Source of the DNA: Acidobacteriota bacterium
GTDB taxonomy: Bacteria; Acidobacteriota; Holophagae; Holophagales; Holophagaceae
Direction: 5' to 3'
Assembly: GCA_016195985.1 (NCBI GenBank)
Contig: JACPYP010000012.1
Location: 124,001 to 188,000, forward strand
Length of the DNA stretch: 64,000 nucleotides
The notes under the pieces were generated by a model. The model searched no databases. It was not told the origin of the DNA and worked only from the letters and a program-made list of their open reading frames with translations. Positions 16,686 to 25,545 of the stretch are shown piece by piece; position 1 is the first letter of the stretch, and the number at the start of each line of letters is the position of its first letter. Position numbers and translations under genes: made by a program.

Positions 16686-19600
16686 ATGGGAAAGGTGCCC
16701 CCCTTGGTTGCAGCGAGAAGTGAAGACATCGTCATCCGCGGGGCCGCCGAGCACAACCTCAAGGGCTTCGATCTGCGCATCCCGCGGCGCAGCCTCACGG
16801 TCATCACCGGGGTGTCGGGTTCCGGCAAATCCTCCCTGGCCTTCGACACCCTGTTCCGGGAAGGGCAGCGGCGCTTCCTGGAAACCCTGCCCGCCTTCGC
16901 CCGGCAGTTCGCGGGGGGGATCGCCCGTCCGGCCCTTCGCGGCATCGAGGGCCTGGGACCCGCCGTGGCCCTGGGCCAGCGCGTGAGCCTTTCCAACCCG
17001 CGTTCCACCGTGGGCACTCTGACCGAGGGCTGGGACCTGCTCCGCCTGCTCTTCGCCCGGTTGGGCGTGGCGCCGGAGGGCAGCCGTCCCACCCGCGGCC
17101 TGTTTTCCTTCAACGGCGAAGACGGGGCCTGCCCCCGCTGCCAAGGGCTGGGCCTGGAGGACCGGCTGGACCCGGACCTGCTGGTGGCCGATGCGGAAAA
17201 AACCCTGCGGGAGGGCGCCCTGCGCGTGAGCACGCCCAACGGCTACTTGATGTACTCCCAGGTGACCCTCGAGGTGCTGGACGAGGTGCTGCGCGCCCAT
17301 GGCGGCTCCGTGGACACACCCTGGAATGAACTCAGCGAGGAGGCGCGCCAGGTGGTGCTGCAGGGATCCGACCGCCTCAAGGTGCCCTACGGCAAGCATC
17401 CCCTGGAATCCCGGCTGAAGTGGACGGGCATCACGGCCCGGCCCCGGCAGGAGGGGCACTACCGCGGGCTGCTGCCGGTCATGGAGGAGATCCTCCGGGG
17501 CAAGCGCAACGATTCGATCCTGCGCTTCGTCCGCAGCGCTCCCTGCCCGGGCTGCGGAGGAACCCGCCTGCGGCCCGAAGCCCTGGCCGTGACCTGGAAG
17601 GGGCGGCGCATCGTCGATTTTGCGGCGATGACCGCGCGGGAGCTTCAGCATCAATTGACCGCCCTGGAAGCGGCCCCCAGCGAGGCCGCCGTCCTGGAGC
17701 CCATCCGGAAGGACCTGCTGGAGCGCTGCGGGCTCATGGTGGATCTGGGCCTGGGCTACCTGGCCCTGGACCGGTCCGCCCCCTCCCTTTCCCGGGGCGA
17801 AGCCCAGCGCCTGCGCCTGGTGGGGCTGGCCCTGGGGGATCTGCGCGGCCTTCTGCTGGTGCTGGACGAGCCCTCGGCGGGCCTGCACCCCAGCGAAGTG
17901 GGCCGCCTGATCCAGGTGCTGCACCGCCTCCGGGACCAGGGGCAGACCGTGGTGGTGGTGGAGCACGAGGCGCAGATCGCCCGGGCCGCGGATTGGCTGG
18001 TGGACCTGGGACCCGGCCCTGGAAAGGCCGGTGGGGAGCTGCTTTGGAGTGGCCCGCCGGCCCAGCTGCTGGCGGCGGATCCCGGGGATGTCGCCAGGCC
18101 CACGCAAACCTGGCTCAGGGGCGACGCCTCCCCCCTTCCTCGAAGGCCCTCCGCGGCACGGGAGATCCTGCCGCTGGCCGGGCTGAACCGCCACAACCTG
18201 CAGAACCTGTCCGTGGATCTGTCCCTCGGCGCCCTCCAGGTCATCTGCGGCCCCTCCGGCGCAGGAAAGACTTCCCTGCTGGATGCCGTGGTGGCGAGGC
18301 TCCAGGAAAAGGGCCCCTTCCAGCGCATCGTCCGCGTGGATTCCGAACCCATTGGACGCACGCCCCGGTCCAACGCGGCCACCTACACCGGCGCCTCCGA
18401 CCTGCTCCGCGATCTGTTCGCCGCCACGCCTGAGGCGAAGCAGCGGGGGTTCGGCAAAGGCCACTTCTCTTTCAACACCGCCGGAGGCCGGTGCGAAGTC
18501 TGCGAAGGGGCGGGCGTCCAGGAAGTGGGAATGCGGCACCTGGGCACGGTGGAACTGCTTTGCGATGCCTGCGGGGGGCGGCGCTTCCATCCGGAGATTC
18601 TGGCCGTGCAGGTCCGTGGCCGCAGCATGGCCGACCTGATGGAGGGCAGCGTCGCCGAGGCTGCGGAGCTGTTCGCCGATCACCCGAAACTCCGGCGCAT
18701 CCTGGGCGCATTGCTGGACGTGGGGCTGGGCTACCTGCCCCTGGGCCAGCCCGCCACCACGCTCTCCGGCGGCGAGGCTCAGCGCGTGAAGCTGGCCACG
18801 GAGCTGGCCAAGGCCGGCCGCGGCGCGGCGCTCATCGCCCTGGATGAACCCACCACGGGGCTGCACGCGGCGGACATCCACGTTCTGCTGGAGGCCTGGG
18901 ACCGGCTTCTGGAAGCGGGCCACACCCTGCTGGTGGCGGACAACCACGGAGCCGTGCTGCGGCACGCGGACCGCGTGCTGGAGCTGGGCCCCGGGAGCGG
19001 TCCCGAAGGCGGAAGGCTCGTGTTCGAGGGCGATCCGGAACAGCTGGCCGCCTGCGCCACATCCCCGACGGGCGCCGCCCTGCGGGCCCAGCCCTCCTTC
19101 CCCCCTCCGGCGCCCACGCCGGCGTTCTCGCTGGGGCCGGTTCCTCCCATGGAGCTGCGGGGCGTGCGCACCCACAACCTGAAGGGCATCGACGTGGCGA
19201 TCCCGGCCCGGGGGCTGACGGTGGTGACGGGGCCCTCGGGCAGCGGCAAGTCCTCGCTGGTTTTCGACACGCTGCTGGCCGAGGCCCAGAGCCGCTTCGC
19301 AGATCTGGTTTCGCCCTGGGCCAGGCGCCTGCTGCCGCGCCGGGGCGGCGCAGAGTTCGACAGCGCCTGGGGCCTCCAGGCCGCCATCGCGGTGCCCCAG
19401 GAGCGCGGGCGCCGGAACCCGCGCTCCACCGTGGGCACCGTCACCGAATTGGACGACCTGCTGCGCCTGCTCTTCGCCCGGGCGGGCGAGCGTCCCTGCC
19501 CCTCTTGCGGGGCCCTGGCGGCGGGCGAGCGCTGCGCCTGCGGCGCGCGGCTGCCCGCCCTCTGGGCTTCGGATTTTTCGCCCCACTCCGAGCGAGGCGC

Positions 19601-21647
19601 CTGCCCGCGCTGCAAGGGGCTGGGCCTCCTGCAGCGCTGCGATCCCGAGCGGCTGATCGCGGATCCTGGCCTGCCCCTGGACGGCGGGGCCCTGGCGGGC
19701 ACGCGCTTCGGCGCCTACCTGGGCGAACCGGATGGCCAGTTCATGGCCACCCTCCGGCAGGCGGCGCGGCAGGCGGGACTGGAGGTGGACGGCCCTTGGC
19801 GCGACCTGGGCCCCGAAGCCCAGCGGCTGGCTCTGTTCGGAAGCGGAGACCAGTTGCATGAGGTGAACTGGCGCTACCGGCGGGGCAGGACCGAGGGCGT
19901 TCATGCCCTGAAGGCGGCCTGGGCGGGCTTTCTTTCCCTGGTGAACCGGGAGTACGAGCGGACCCACGCCGACGCCAAGGGCGCCGAACTGGAGCCCCTG
20001 CTGGAGGACGCTCCCTGCGAGGCCTGCGGCGGAGAGCGGCTGAAGGCGGAATCCCGGGCGGTGACCTTCGGTCCCTACCGCTACGGGCAATGGTCCGGGC
20101 TGCCCCTCGCCAGGATGCTGGCCTGGTTCGCTGCGGCGAAGGACCAGGGGCTTTCTCCGAGATCCCTGGCGCTCACGGAGGCCCTGCGCGACGACCTGCT
20201 GCTGCGGTTGCGGGCCCTGGACGAGGCGGGGCTGGGATACCTGTCCCTGCGCCGCGAAATGGCCAGCCTCTCGGGCGGCGAGGCGCAGCGGGTGAGGCTC
20301 GCCGCCTCCCTTGGCGGCGGTCTGGTGGGCGTGACCTATGTCCTGGATGAACCCACCCGGGGGTTGCACGCCCGGGACGTGCAAAGGCTGGGCGGCGTGC
20401 TGCGCCGGCTGGCGGACGCAGGCAATGCCGTGGTGCTGGTGGAGCACGAGCCCAGCCTCATCGCCGCGGCGGACCACGTGCTTGAACTGGGACCTGGCGC
20501 GGGGCCCGAGGGCGGGCGGCTCCTGGGGGCGGGTTCCCCGGAAGAACTGATGGGCCGGTCGCGGTCCCGCGCGGGCGGCCAGCTGCGGCGAGGCCTTGCC
20601 GCGCCGCGGGCCCGGGTGGACGCCCAGGTGGACGCCCAGGTGGACATAGCCGCCGTGCCCCGGGTGCGGCTGCGGGGAGCGCGCCTTCACAACCTCCAGG
20701 GCATCGACGTCGCCTTTCCCGTGGGTGCGCTGGTGGCCGTCACGGGCGTCTCCGGCAGCGGGAAATCCAGCCTGGTCCAGGGCGTGCTGAGGCCTTCCCT
20801 CCAGCGCCATCTGGAAGGGCGCGGTCCTGTGGGTTGCGATGGATTGGACACGCCCGTGGCCTTCGAGGCCCTGCTGTCCGCCGGACAGGAGGCCCAAGGG
20901 GTGTCGGCCCAGAGCACGGTGCTGAGCCTTGTGAGCCTGGGCGAAGGCCTTCGCAAACGCTTCGCGGCCACGCCTCGCGCCAAGGCGCTCAAGCTGTCGG
21001 CGAAGCATTTCTCCACCGCGGCGCCGGGCGGCCGCTGCGAGGCCTGCGAGGGGCGGGGCGTCCTCACCATCGCCATGGACCTGCTGCCGGATGTCACCGT
21101 GGGCTGCGAGACCTGCGGAGGCCGGCGCTTTCAGCCCCAGGTGCTGGAGTGCCGGCTGGAGGGCCGGTCCATGGCCGACATGCTGGAGGCCACAGCTGTC
21201 GAAGCGGCGGCCTTCTTTCCGACTCAGACCGCCTGGTCCAGGCCGCTGGAGGCCCTCGCCGGCGTGGGCCTGGGCTACCTGAGGCTGGGCCAGGCGGGCG
21301 CCACCTTGTCCGAGGGTGAACGCCAGCGCCTGCGCCTGGCTCTGCTGCTTGCGCAAACCGCAGGCGGGCGCCGGGCGATCCTGCTGGACGAACCCACCCG
21401 CGGCCTTGGGTTCGAGGATGTGGAGCGCCTGGTGGAGACCCTCCGCCGCCTCGCCGGCCTGGGCCACCTCGTGGTCGCCGTGGAGCATGACCTGGCCTTC
21501 ATCGGCGCCAGCGACTGGATCATTGATCTGGGCCCCGAGGGGGGCGAGGCCGGGGGCCGGCTCGTGGTCCAGGGACCGCCAGAGGCACTTGCCACCCGCC
21601 CGGAATCCCGCACAGGGCAGGCCCTGGCGCTCCTCTGGAATTCCTAG
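16686..21647 (+). CDS. double-length UvrA-like ATPase (two fused UvrA units, four ABC domains) without UvrB-binding domain
   Basis: 1653 residues. Four Walker A motifs at about residues 42, 521, 848 and 1353 (GVSGSGKSS, GPSGAGKTS, GPSGSGKSS, GVSGSGKSS) pair with four ABC signatures at about 367 (LSRGE), 693 (LSGGE), 1195 (LSGGE) and 1541 (LSEGE), each followed by a D-loop-type DEP(T/S)xGLH or GLG. UvrA zinc modules are present (CPRCQGLG, CEVCEGAG, CPRCKGLG, CEACEGRG). In both units the NPRSTVGT-LLRLLFAR segment runs almost directly into the zinc module. The roughly 110-residue UvrB-binding domain of canonical UvrA is therefore missing, as in UvrA2 paralogues. Units 3 and 4 are joined by a VDAQVDAQVD linker. 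ATG at 16686 has a weak ribosome site. It probably binds damaged or drug-modified DNA but should not recruit UvrB. Confidence 0.9.
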   Translation: MGKVPPLVAARSEDIVIRGAAEHNLKGFDLRIPRRSLTVITGVSGSGKSSLAFDTLFREGQRRFLETLPAFARQFAGGIARPALRGIEGLGPAVALGQRVSLSNPRSTVGTLTEGWDLLRLLFARLGVAPEGSRPTRGLFSFNGEDGACPRCQGLGLEDRLDPDLLVADAEKTLREGALRVSTPNGYLMYSQVTLEVLDEVLRAHGGSVDTPWNELSEEARQVVLQGSDRLKVPYGKHPLESRLKWTGITARPRQEGHYRGLLPVMEEILRGKRNDSILRFVRSAPCPGCGGTRLRPEALAVTWKGRRIVDFAAMTARELQHQLTALEAAPSEAAVLEPIRKDLLERCGLMVDLGLGYLALDRSAPSLSRGEAQRLRLVGLALGDLRGLLLVLDEPSAGLHPSEVGRLIQVLHRLRDQGQTVVVVEHEAQIARAADWLVDLGPGPGKAGGELLWSGPPAQLLAADPGDVARPTQTWLRGDASPLPRRPSAAREILPLAGLNRHNLQNLSVDLSLGALQVICGPSGAGKTSLLDAVVARLQEKGPFQRIVRVDSEPIGRTPRSNAATYTGASDLLRDLFAATPEAKQRGFGKGHFSFNTAGGRCEVCEGAGVQEVGMRHLGTVELLCDACGGRRFHPEILAVQVRGRSMADLMEGSVAEAAELFADHPKLRRILGALLDVGLGYLPLGQPATTLSGGEAQRVKLATELAKAGRGAALIALDEPTTGLHAADIHVLLEAWDRLLEAGHTLLVADNHGAVLRHADRVLELGPGSGPEGGRLVFEGDPEQLAACATSPTGAALRAQPSFPPPAPTPAFSLGPVPPMELRGVRTHNLKGIDVAIPARGLTVVTGPSGSGKSSLVFDTLLAEAQSRFADLVSPWARRLLPRRGGAEFDSAWGLQAAIAVPQERGRRNPRSTVGTVTELDDLLRLLFARAGERPCPSCGALAAGERCACGARLPALWASDFSPHSERGACPRCKGLGLLQRCDPERLIADPGLPLDGGALAGTRFGAYLGEPDGQFMATLRQAARQAGLEVDGPWRDLGPEAQRLALFGSGDQLHEVNWRYRRGRTEGVHALKAAWAGFLSLVNREYERTHADAKGAELEPLLEDAPCEACGGERLKAESRAVTFGPYRYGQWSGLPLARMLAWFAAAKDQGLSPRSLALTEALRDDLLLRLRALDEAGLGYLSLRREMASLSGGEAQRVRLAASLGGGLVGVTYVLDEPTRGLHARDVQRLGGVLRRLADAGNAVVLVEHEPSLIAAADHVLELGPGAGPEGGRLLGAGSPEELMGRSRSRAGGQLRRGLAAPRARVDAQVDAQVDIAAVPRVRLRGARLHNLQGIDVAFPVGALVAVTGVSGSGKSSLVQGVLRPSLQRHLEGRGPVGCDGLDTPVAFEALLSAGQEAQGVSAQSTVLSLVSLGEGLRKRFAATPRAKALKLSAKHFSTAAPGGRCEACEGRGVLTIAMDLLPDVTVGCETCGGRRFQPQVLECRLEGRSMADMLEATAVEAAAFFPTQTAWSRPLEALAGVGLGYLRLGQAGATLSEGERQRLRLALLLAQTAGGRRAILLDEPTRGLGFEDVERLVETLRRLAGLGHLVVAVEHDLAFIGASDWIIDLGPEGGEAGGRLVVQGPPEALATRPESRTGQALALLWNS

Positions 21648-21700
21648 CCCCATCCGGAGCCCTGCGCCCTATCATGGGCCCTTCCTCCCCGGAGCCACCC

Positions 21701-23458
21701 ATGTTCATGCCCCTGAAGCGCAAGACTGGAACCACCGCGTTGGCCTTGGCTTTGGGGATTCCCGGGATGGCCCAGGCCACGCCGAGGGCCTATGTGGGAG
21801 CCACCCTGGTGAACCCCGGCGCCGCGCCCATCGCCAATGCGGTGGTGGTGCTGAAGGACGGCCGCGTTCTGGCCGCGGGACCCGCCGCCAAGGTGAAGGT
21901 TCCCGCCGATGCAGAGCGGGTGGACGTTTCCGGGAAGTGGATCATGCCCGGCCTGGTGGATTCGCACATCCACTTCTTCCAGTCGGGAGGGCTCTACACG
22001 CGCCCTGACGGCCGCGACCTGCGGGCCTACCGCAGCTACGAGGAAGAACAGGCCCTGATCCGCAAGAACCTGCCGGACACCTTCGCGCGCTACCTCCGCT
22101 GCGGCATCACCGGCGCCATCGACATGGGCGGCCCCAATTGGAATTACGAGGTGCGGGCCCTGGCCAACCAGACAGACCTGGCGCCCCACGTCTGGGTGGC
22201 GGGTCCGCTGCTCACCCCGGGGCCCTTGCAGGGCCGCGATGGTGGTCCGCACTTCCTCACCACGGGCCAGGATCCGCCGGTGATCGCGGGCACCACGGAG
22301 GAGGCCGCCCGGGCCGAGGTGCGGCGCCAGGCGGCCCTCCACGGAGATGTCTTCAAGATGTGGGTGTCGGAGGGGCCCACCACTGCGGTGCAGAAGGCCG
22401 CCTACGACGAGGCGAGGAAGCTGGGCATGCGCGTGGCGGTGCACTCCACGTCCTTGGCGGGAGCCACCGAAGCCGTGGCTTCCGGCGCCAACATCCTGGT
22501 GCATAGCGTCCTCGACAAGCCCATTCCCGGTGCGCTGATGGCCGAGATGAAGCGGCGCGGCGTCATCCTCATCCCCACCCTGGTGGTGTTCCGGGGCGGG
22601 CCCCTGCTCCACGCCCGCCGGTACGCCTTCGATCCCTGGGAGTACGAGCTGGCCAACCCCCATGTGATGGGCACCCTCTTCGACCTGCTGCACCTGCCTC
22701 TGAAGCTCGACGAGGCCGCCACCAAGGCCATCCAGGAAGGCCGGGCCTGGGAGGCCCCGGCCGTGGCCCTGGACAACCTGCGCCGTCTGGTGGCGGCGGG
22801 CGTCACCGTGGCCACGGGCACGGATGCGGGTAATCCCGGCACCTTCCACGGCGCTTCCTACTTCACCGAACTGAAGCTTATGGCCCAGGCGGGCCTCTCG
22901 CCTCAGGAACTGCTGGCCTGCTCCACCCTGAACGGCGCCAAGGTGCTGGGGAAGGAAAAGGAGTTCGGCTCCGTGGTGGCGGGCAAGCGGGCCGACCTGC
23001 TGGTGCTGGACGCGGATCCCCTGCAGGACATGCTGAACGCCCGCCGCATCCACCTGGTGGTGAAGGCTGGGCAGGCCCATCTCCCCGCCGCCATCCTGAA
23101 GCCTTCCGCCGAAGACGTGGTCCAGCGGCAGCTGAACGCCTACAACGCCAGGGATGCCGTGGCCTTCGCGGCCACCTACGCGCCGGACGTGGCCATCCGC
23201 AACCTGCCGGAAACCGCGGACCTGATGAAGGGCCGCGAAGCCCTGCAGGCCAGGTACGCCGACATGTTCCAGAAGCGCCCCGATCAGGCCGTGCACATCC
23301 TCCACCGGGTGAAGGATGGCCCCTTCGTCATCGACCAGGAACAGTTCGTCCACCGCTGGGATGGCAGCAAGACCGCCTTCGCGGGCACCGCCATCTACGA
23401 GGTGAAGGACGGCCTCATCCAGACCGTCTGGTTCCTCAAGGCGCCGGCCACGAAGTAG
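21701..23458 (+). CDS. secreted amidohydrolase fused to a C-terminal SnoaL-like domain
   Basis: 585 residues. A signal peptide (to about residue 26) precedes an amidohydrolase of the imidazolonepropionase/prolidase-like group. The metal site is built from HIH (89-91), an FKMW lysine that may be carboxylated, VHSTSL, VHSVLDKP and GTDAGNP. About residue 470 onward it becomes an NTF2/SnoaL domain (VVQRQLNAYNARDAVAF; FVIDQEQ; AIYEVKDGLIQTVWF) closely matching the stand-alone protein at 6196-6591. ATG at 21701 has GGAG seven bases ahead. It likely hydrolyses a cyclic amide or dipeptide in the periplasm; the extra domain may bind the substrate or product. Confidence 0.88.
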   Translation: MFMPLKRKTGTTALALALGIPGMAQATPRAYVGATLVNPGAAPIANAVVVLKDGRVLAAGPAAKVKVPADAERVDVSGKWIMPGLVDSHIHFFQSGGLYTRPDGRDLRAYRSYEEEQALIRKNLPDTFARYLRCGITGAIDMGGPNWNYEVRALANQTDLAPHVWVAGPLLTPGPLQGRDGGPHFLTTGQDPPVIAGTTEEAARAEVRRQAALHGDVFKMWVSEGPTTAVQKAAYDEARKLGMRVAVHSTSLAGATEAVASGANILVHSVLDKPIPGALMAEMKRRGVILIPTLVVFRGGPLLHARRYAFDPWEYELANPHVMGTLFDLLHLPLKLDEAATKAIQEGRAWEAPAVALDNLRRLVAAGVTVATGTDAGNPGTFHGASYFTELKLMAQAGLSPQELLACSTLNGAKVLGKEKEFGSVVAGKRADLLVLDADPLQDMLNARRIHLVVKAGQAHLPAAILKPSAEDVVQRQLNAYNARDAVAFAATYAPDVAIRNLPETADLMKGREALQARYADMFQKRPDQAVHILHRVKDGPFVIDQEQFVHRWDGSKTAFAGTAIYEVKDGLIQTVWFLKAPATK

Positions 23459-23553
23459 GCGACATCCGGAACCGTCAAAAGAAAACCGCAATCGTCCTGC
23501 GAGCGCACGAATGGCGAAGCAAGGCCATTGCCACGAGGCCATAGCTCAATTCA

Positions 23554-23680
23554 TACCAAGTTGCGTTCAATCCAATCGAAAAAGGACTTTCACCACCAAG
23601 TAAGGCATCAAGAACTGCATGAACAGTGGCTCTGGCTTTCTTGGTGGTGTTCCTTCTCTTTTTGAATTCAAATCCGCGCC
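23554..23680. repeat. structured intergenic repeat, copy 3 (internally deleted)
   Basis: Shares the TACCAAGTTGCGTTCAATCC start, the CACCACCAAG arm, the AGAACTGCATGAACAGTGGC core, the CTTGGTGGTGTTCC arm and the TTTGAATTCAAA end with copies 1 and 2. It lacks about 55 bp including the whole 14-bp hairpin. It lies between the convergent amidohydrolase and symporter genes, 10 bp from the symporter stop. Confidence 0.85.
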
Positions 23681-23689
23681 ATTCGCGGT

Positions 23690-25411
23690 TCAGGCCTTTT
23701 CCGCCATCGCCGGATCGGCGGCAGCGGGCTGGACCAGGCTGAAGCACCAGGCCAGGGCGACGACGGCCGCGCAGCCGATGAGGTTGTACCAGAGGAAGGA
23801 GATGCGGGTGAACGCGAAGCAGAGCAGCACCCCGGCCTCGGCCACCACCGCTGCGTAGAAGGCGGCGCCGCCGCGGACACGCTTCACGTAGAAGGCCGTG
23901 ATGAAGATGCCCAGGATGGTGCCGTAGAAGAGGGAGCCCAGGATGTTCACGGCTTCGATGAGCGAACCCAGGCGCGCGGCGTATTCCGCGAAGCCCATGG
24001 CGAAGCAGCCCCATGCGAAGGTGGCGATGCGGCCCACCCAGACTTCCTGCCGGTCCTGATTGGATCCTTGGCTGCCGCCGATGAGGCGCCGCCACAGATC
24101 CACCACCGTGGTGGCCCCCAGGGCGCTGATCTCTCCGGACATGGAGGACATGGAGCCCGAGAAGACCGCCGCGATCACCAGGCCCACCAGGCCCACGGGG
24201 AGGCTGGCGAGCACGTAGGCCAGGAAGATGTAGTTGGTGTCGCTGGGATTGGTGCCGGGGTTGGCCTTCTCGATGAGTTTCACCGCCTGGCGGCGGATGG
24301 CTTCGCTGCCGGCGTGGGCCTGCTGGAACTGCAGCTTGGCCGCCTCGATCCGGGCGGCATCGCCACTGTGCCGGGCCGTGACGAAGGCCTCGGCCCTCTG
24401 GCTTTGCAGATCCCGCGCCTTCACGAAATCCGCTTCCAGGGCCCGGTAGGCGGCGGCATCGGGTCCGGCCATCACCTGCTTCACGGGGCCTGGATTGAAG
24501 AAGACCGGCGGCGTGTGGAACTGGTAGAAGACGAAGACCAGGGCTCCCAGCAGCAGGATGAGGAACTGCATCGGCACCTTGATCATGCCGTTCAGCAGCA
24601 GGCCCAGGCGGCTTTGGGTGAGGTCGCTCCCGGCCAGGTACCGCTGCACCTGGGACTGGTCCGTGCCGAAGTAGGACAGCATGAGGAAGAAGCCGCCGAT
24701 GAGTCCCGACCACAGGTTGTAGCGGTTGTTGGGATCGAAGTGGGTGTCGATGGCGTTCAGGCGTCCCAGGCCGCCCGCCACGTGCAGCGCGTCGCTGAAG
24801 CTCACGTGGGCGGGCAGGCGGTGGGCGGTCATGATGCCCGCCAGCAGCATGCCGCAGGCGATGATGACCATCTGGGAGCTGTGGGCCCAGGCCACGGCCT
24901 TGGTGCCGCCGGTGACGGTGTAGATCATCACGAGGGTGCCCACCAGCAGGATGTTGGCGTGGATGCTCCAGCCCAGCAGCACCGACAGCACCAGGGCGGG
25001 GGCGAAGATGGTGATGCCCACGGCCAGGCCGCGCTGGATGAGGAAGAGGATGGCCGCCAGCAGGCGCGTCTTCAGGTCGAAGCGGGCCTCCAGGATCTCG
25101 TAGGCCGTGGACACTTTCAGGCGGTGGTAGAGGGGCAGGACGGTGACAGACAGCACCACCGCGGCCAGGGGCAGGCCGAAGTAGAACTGCACGAAGCGCA
25201 TGCCGTCCACATAGGCCTGGCCCGGCGTGGAGAGGAAGGTGATGGCGCTGGTCTGGGTGGCGATGATGGAGAGGCCGATGAGCCACCAGCGATGGTCGCG
25301 GCCCCCGCCGATGTAGCTGTCGCCGGTCTTGGCGCCGCGGCCCTTGTAGAGGCCCCAGAGGACGACGAAGAGGAGGGCTCCGGCCAGGACGAACCAGTCG
25401 ATGCGGCTCAC
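23690..25411 (-). CDS. sodium/solute symporter (SSS family)
   Basis: 573 residues, about 13-14 membrane helices with the LeuT-fold order of the family: SYIGGGRDHRWWLIGLSIIATQTSAITFLSTPG is the Na+-binding first repeat region, and GSMSSMSGEISALGATTVVDL the helix-8 Na2-site region. Between two central helices is an unusual hydrophilic, Ala/Gln/Arg-rich insert of about 90 residues (near 330-415) likely to form a coiled coil. Substrate unknown; the neighbouring PIG-L deacetylase suggests an amino-sugar or similar product. GTG at 25411 overlaps the stop of the 45-residue gene upstream by 4 nt. Confidence 0.88.
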   Translation of the reverse strand: MSRIDWFVLAGALLFVVLWGLYKGRGAKTGDSYIGGGRDHRWWLIGLSIIATQTSAITFLSTPGQAYVDGMRFVQFYFGLPLAAVVLSVTVLPLYHRLKVSTAYEILEARFDLKTRLLAAILFLIQRGLAVGITIFAPALVLSVLLGWSIHANILLVGTLVMIYTVTGGTKAVAWAHSSQMVIIACGMLLAGIMTAHRLPAHVSFSDALHVAGGLGRLNAIDTHFDPNNRYNLWSGLIGGFFLMLSYFGTDQSQVQRYLAGSDLTQSRLGLLLNGMIKVPMQFLILLLGALVFVFYQFHTPPVFFNPGPVKQVMAGPDAAAYRALEADFVKARDLQSQRAEAFVTARHSGDAARIEAAKLQFQQAHAGSEAIRRQAVKLIEKANPGTNPSDTNYIFLAYVLASLPVGLVGLVIAAVFSGSMSSMSGEISALGATTVVDLWRRLIGGSQGSNQDRQEVWVGRIATFAWGCFAMGFAEYAARLGSLIEAVNILGSLFYGTILGIFITAFYVKRVRGGAAFYAAVVAEAGVLLCFAFTRISFLWYNLIGCAAVVALAWCFSLVQPAAADPAMAEKA

Positions 25412-25545
25412 GCGAAGATCCAGGAAAAGAGACGGAAGAGGAGGATGCAGAGCAGCAGCTCGCCCAGCACGGCCGCGTAGACCCGGTTCCAGGAGCCCAG
25501 GAGGGGAGGGGCTTCCTCGATGCCTTCCGTTCCCGGTTCAATCAT
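25408..25545 (-). CDS. 45-residue single-pass membrane protein between deacetylase and symporter
   Basis: A very short protein: an acidic N-terminus then one hydrophobic helix, VYAAVLGELLLCILLFRLFSWIF. Its ATG (25545) overlaps the 3' end of the deacetylase gene by 8 nt and its TGA overlaps the symporter GTG by 4 nt. This nested spacing is strong evidence that it is translated. I infer a small subunit or chaperone of the symporter, by analogy with tiny partners of other transporters. Confidence 0.7.
   Translation of the reverse strand: MIEPGTEGIEEAPPLLGSWNRVYAAVLGELLLCILLFRLFSWIFA

Noticed and set aside
16032-21653. 1873-codon open frame on the minus strand across the UvrA gene
   Set aside because: Antisense shadow of GC-rich codons; Pro/Gly/Arg-rich composition without domains, while the plus strand has clear UvrA motifs.
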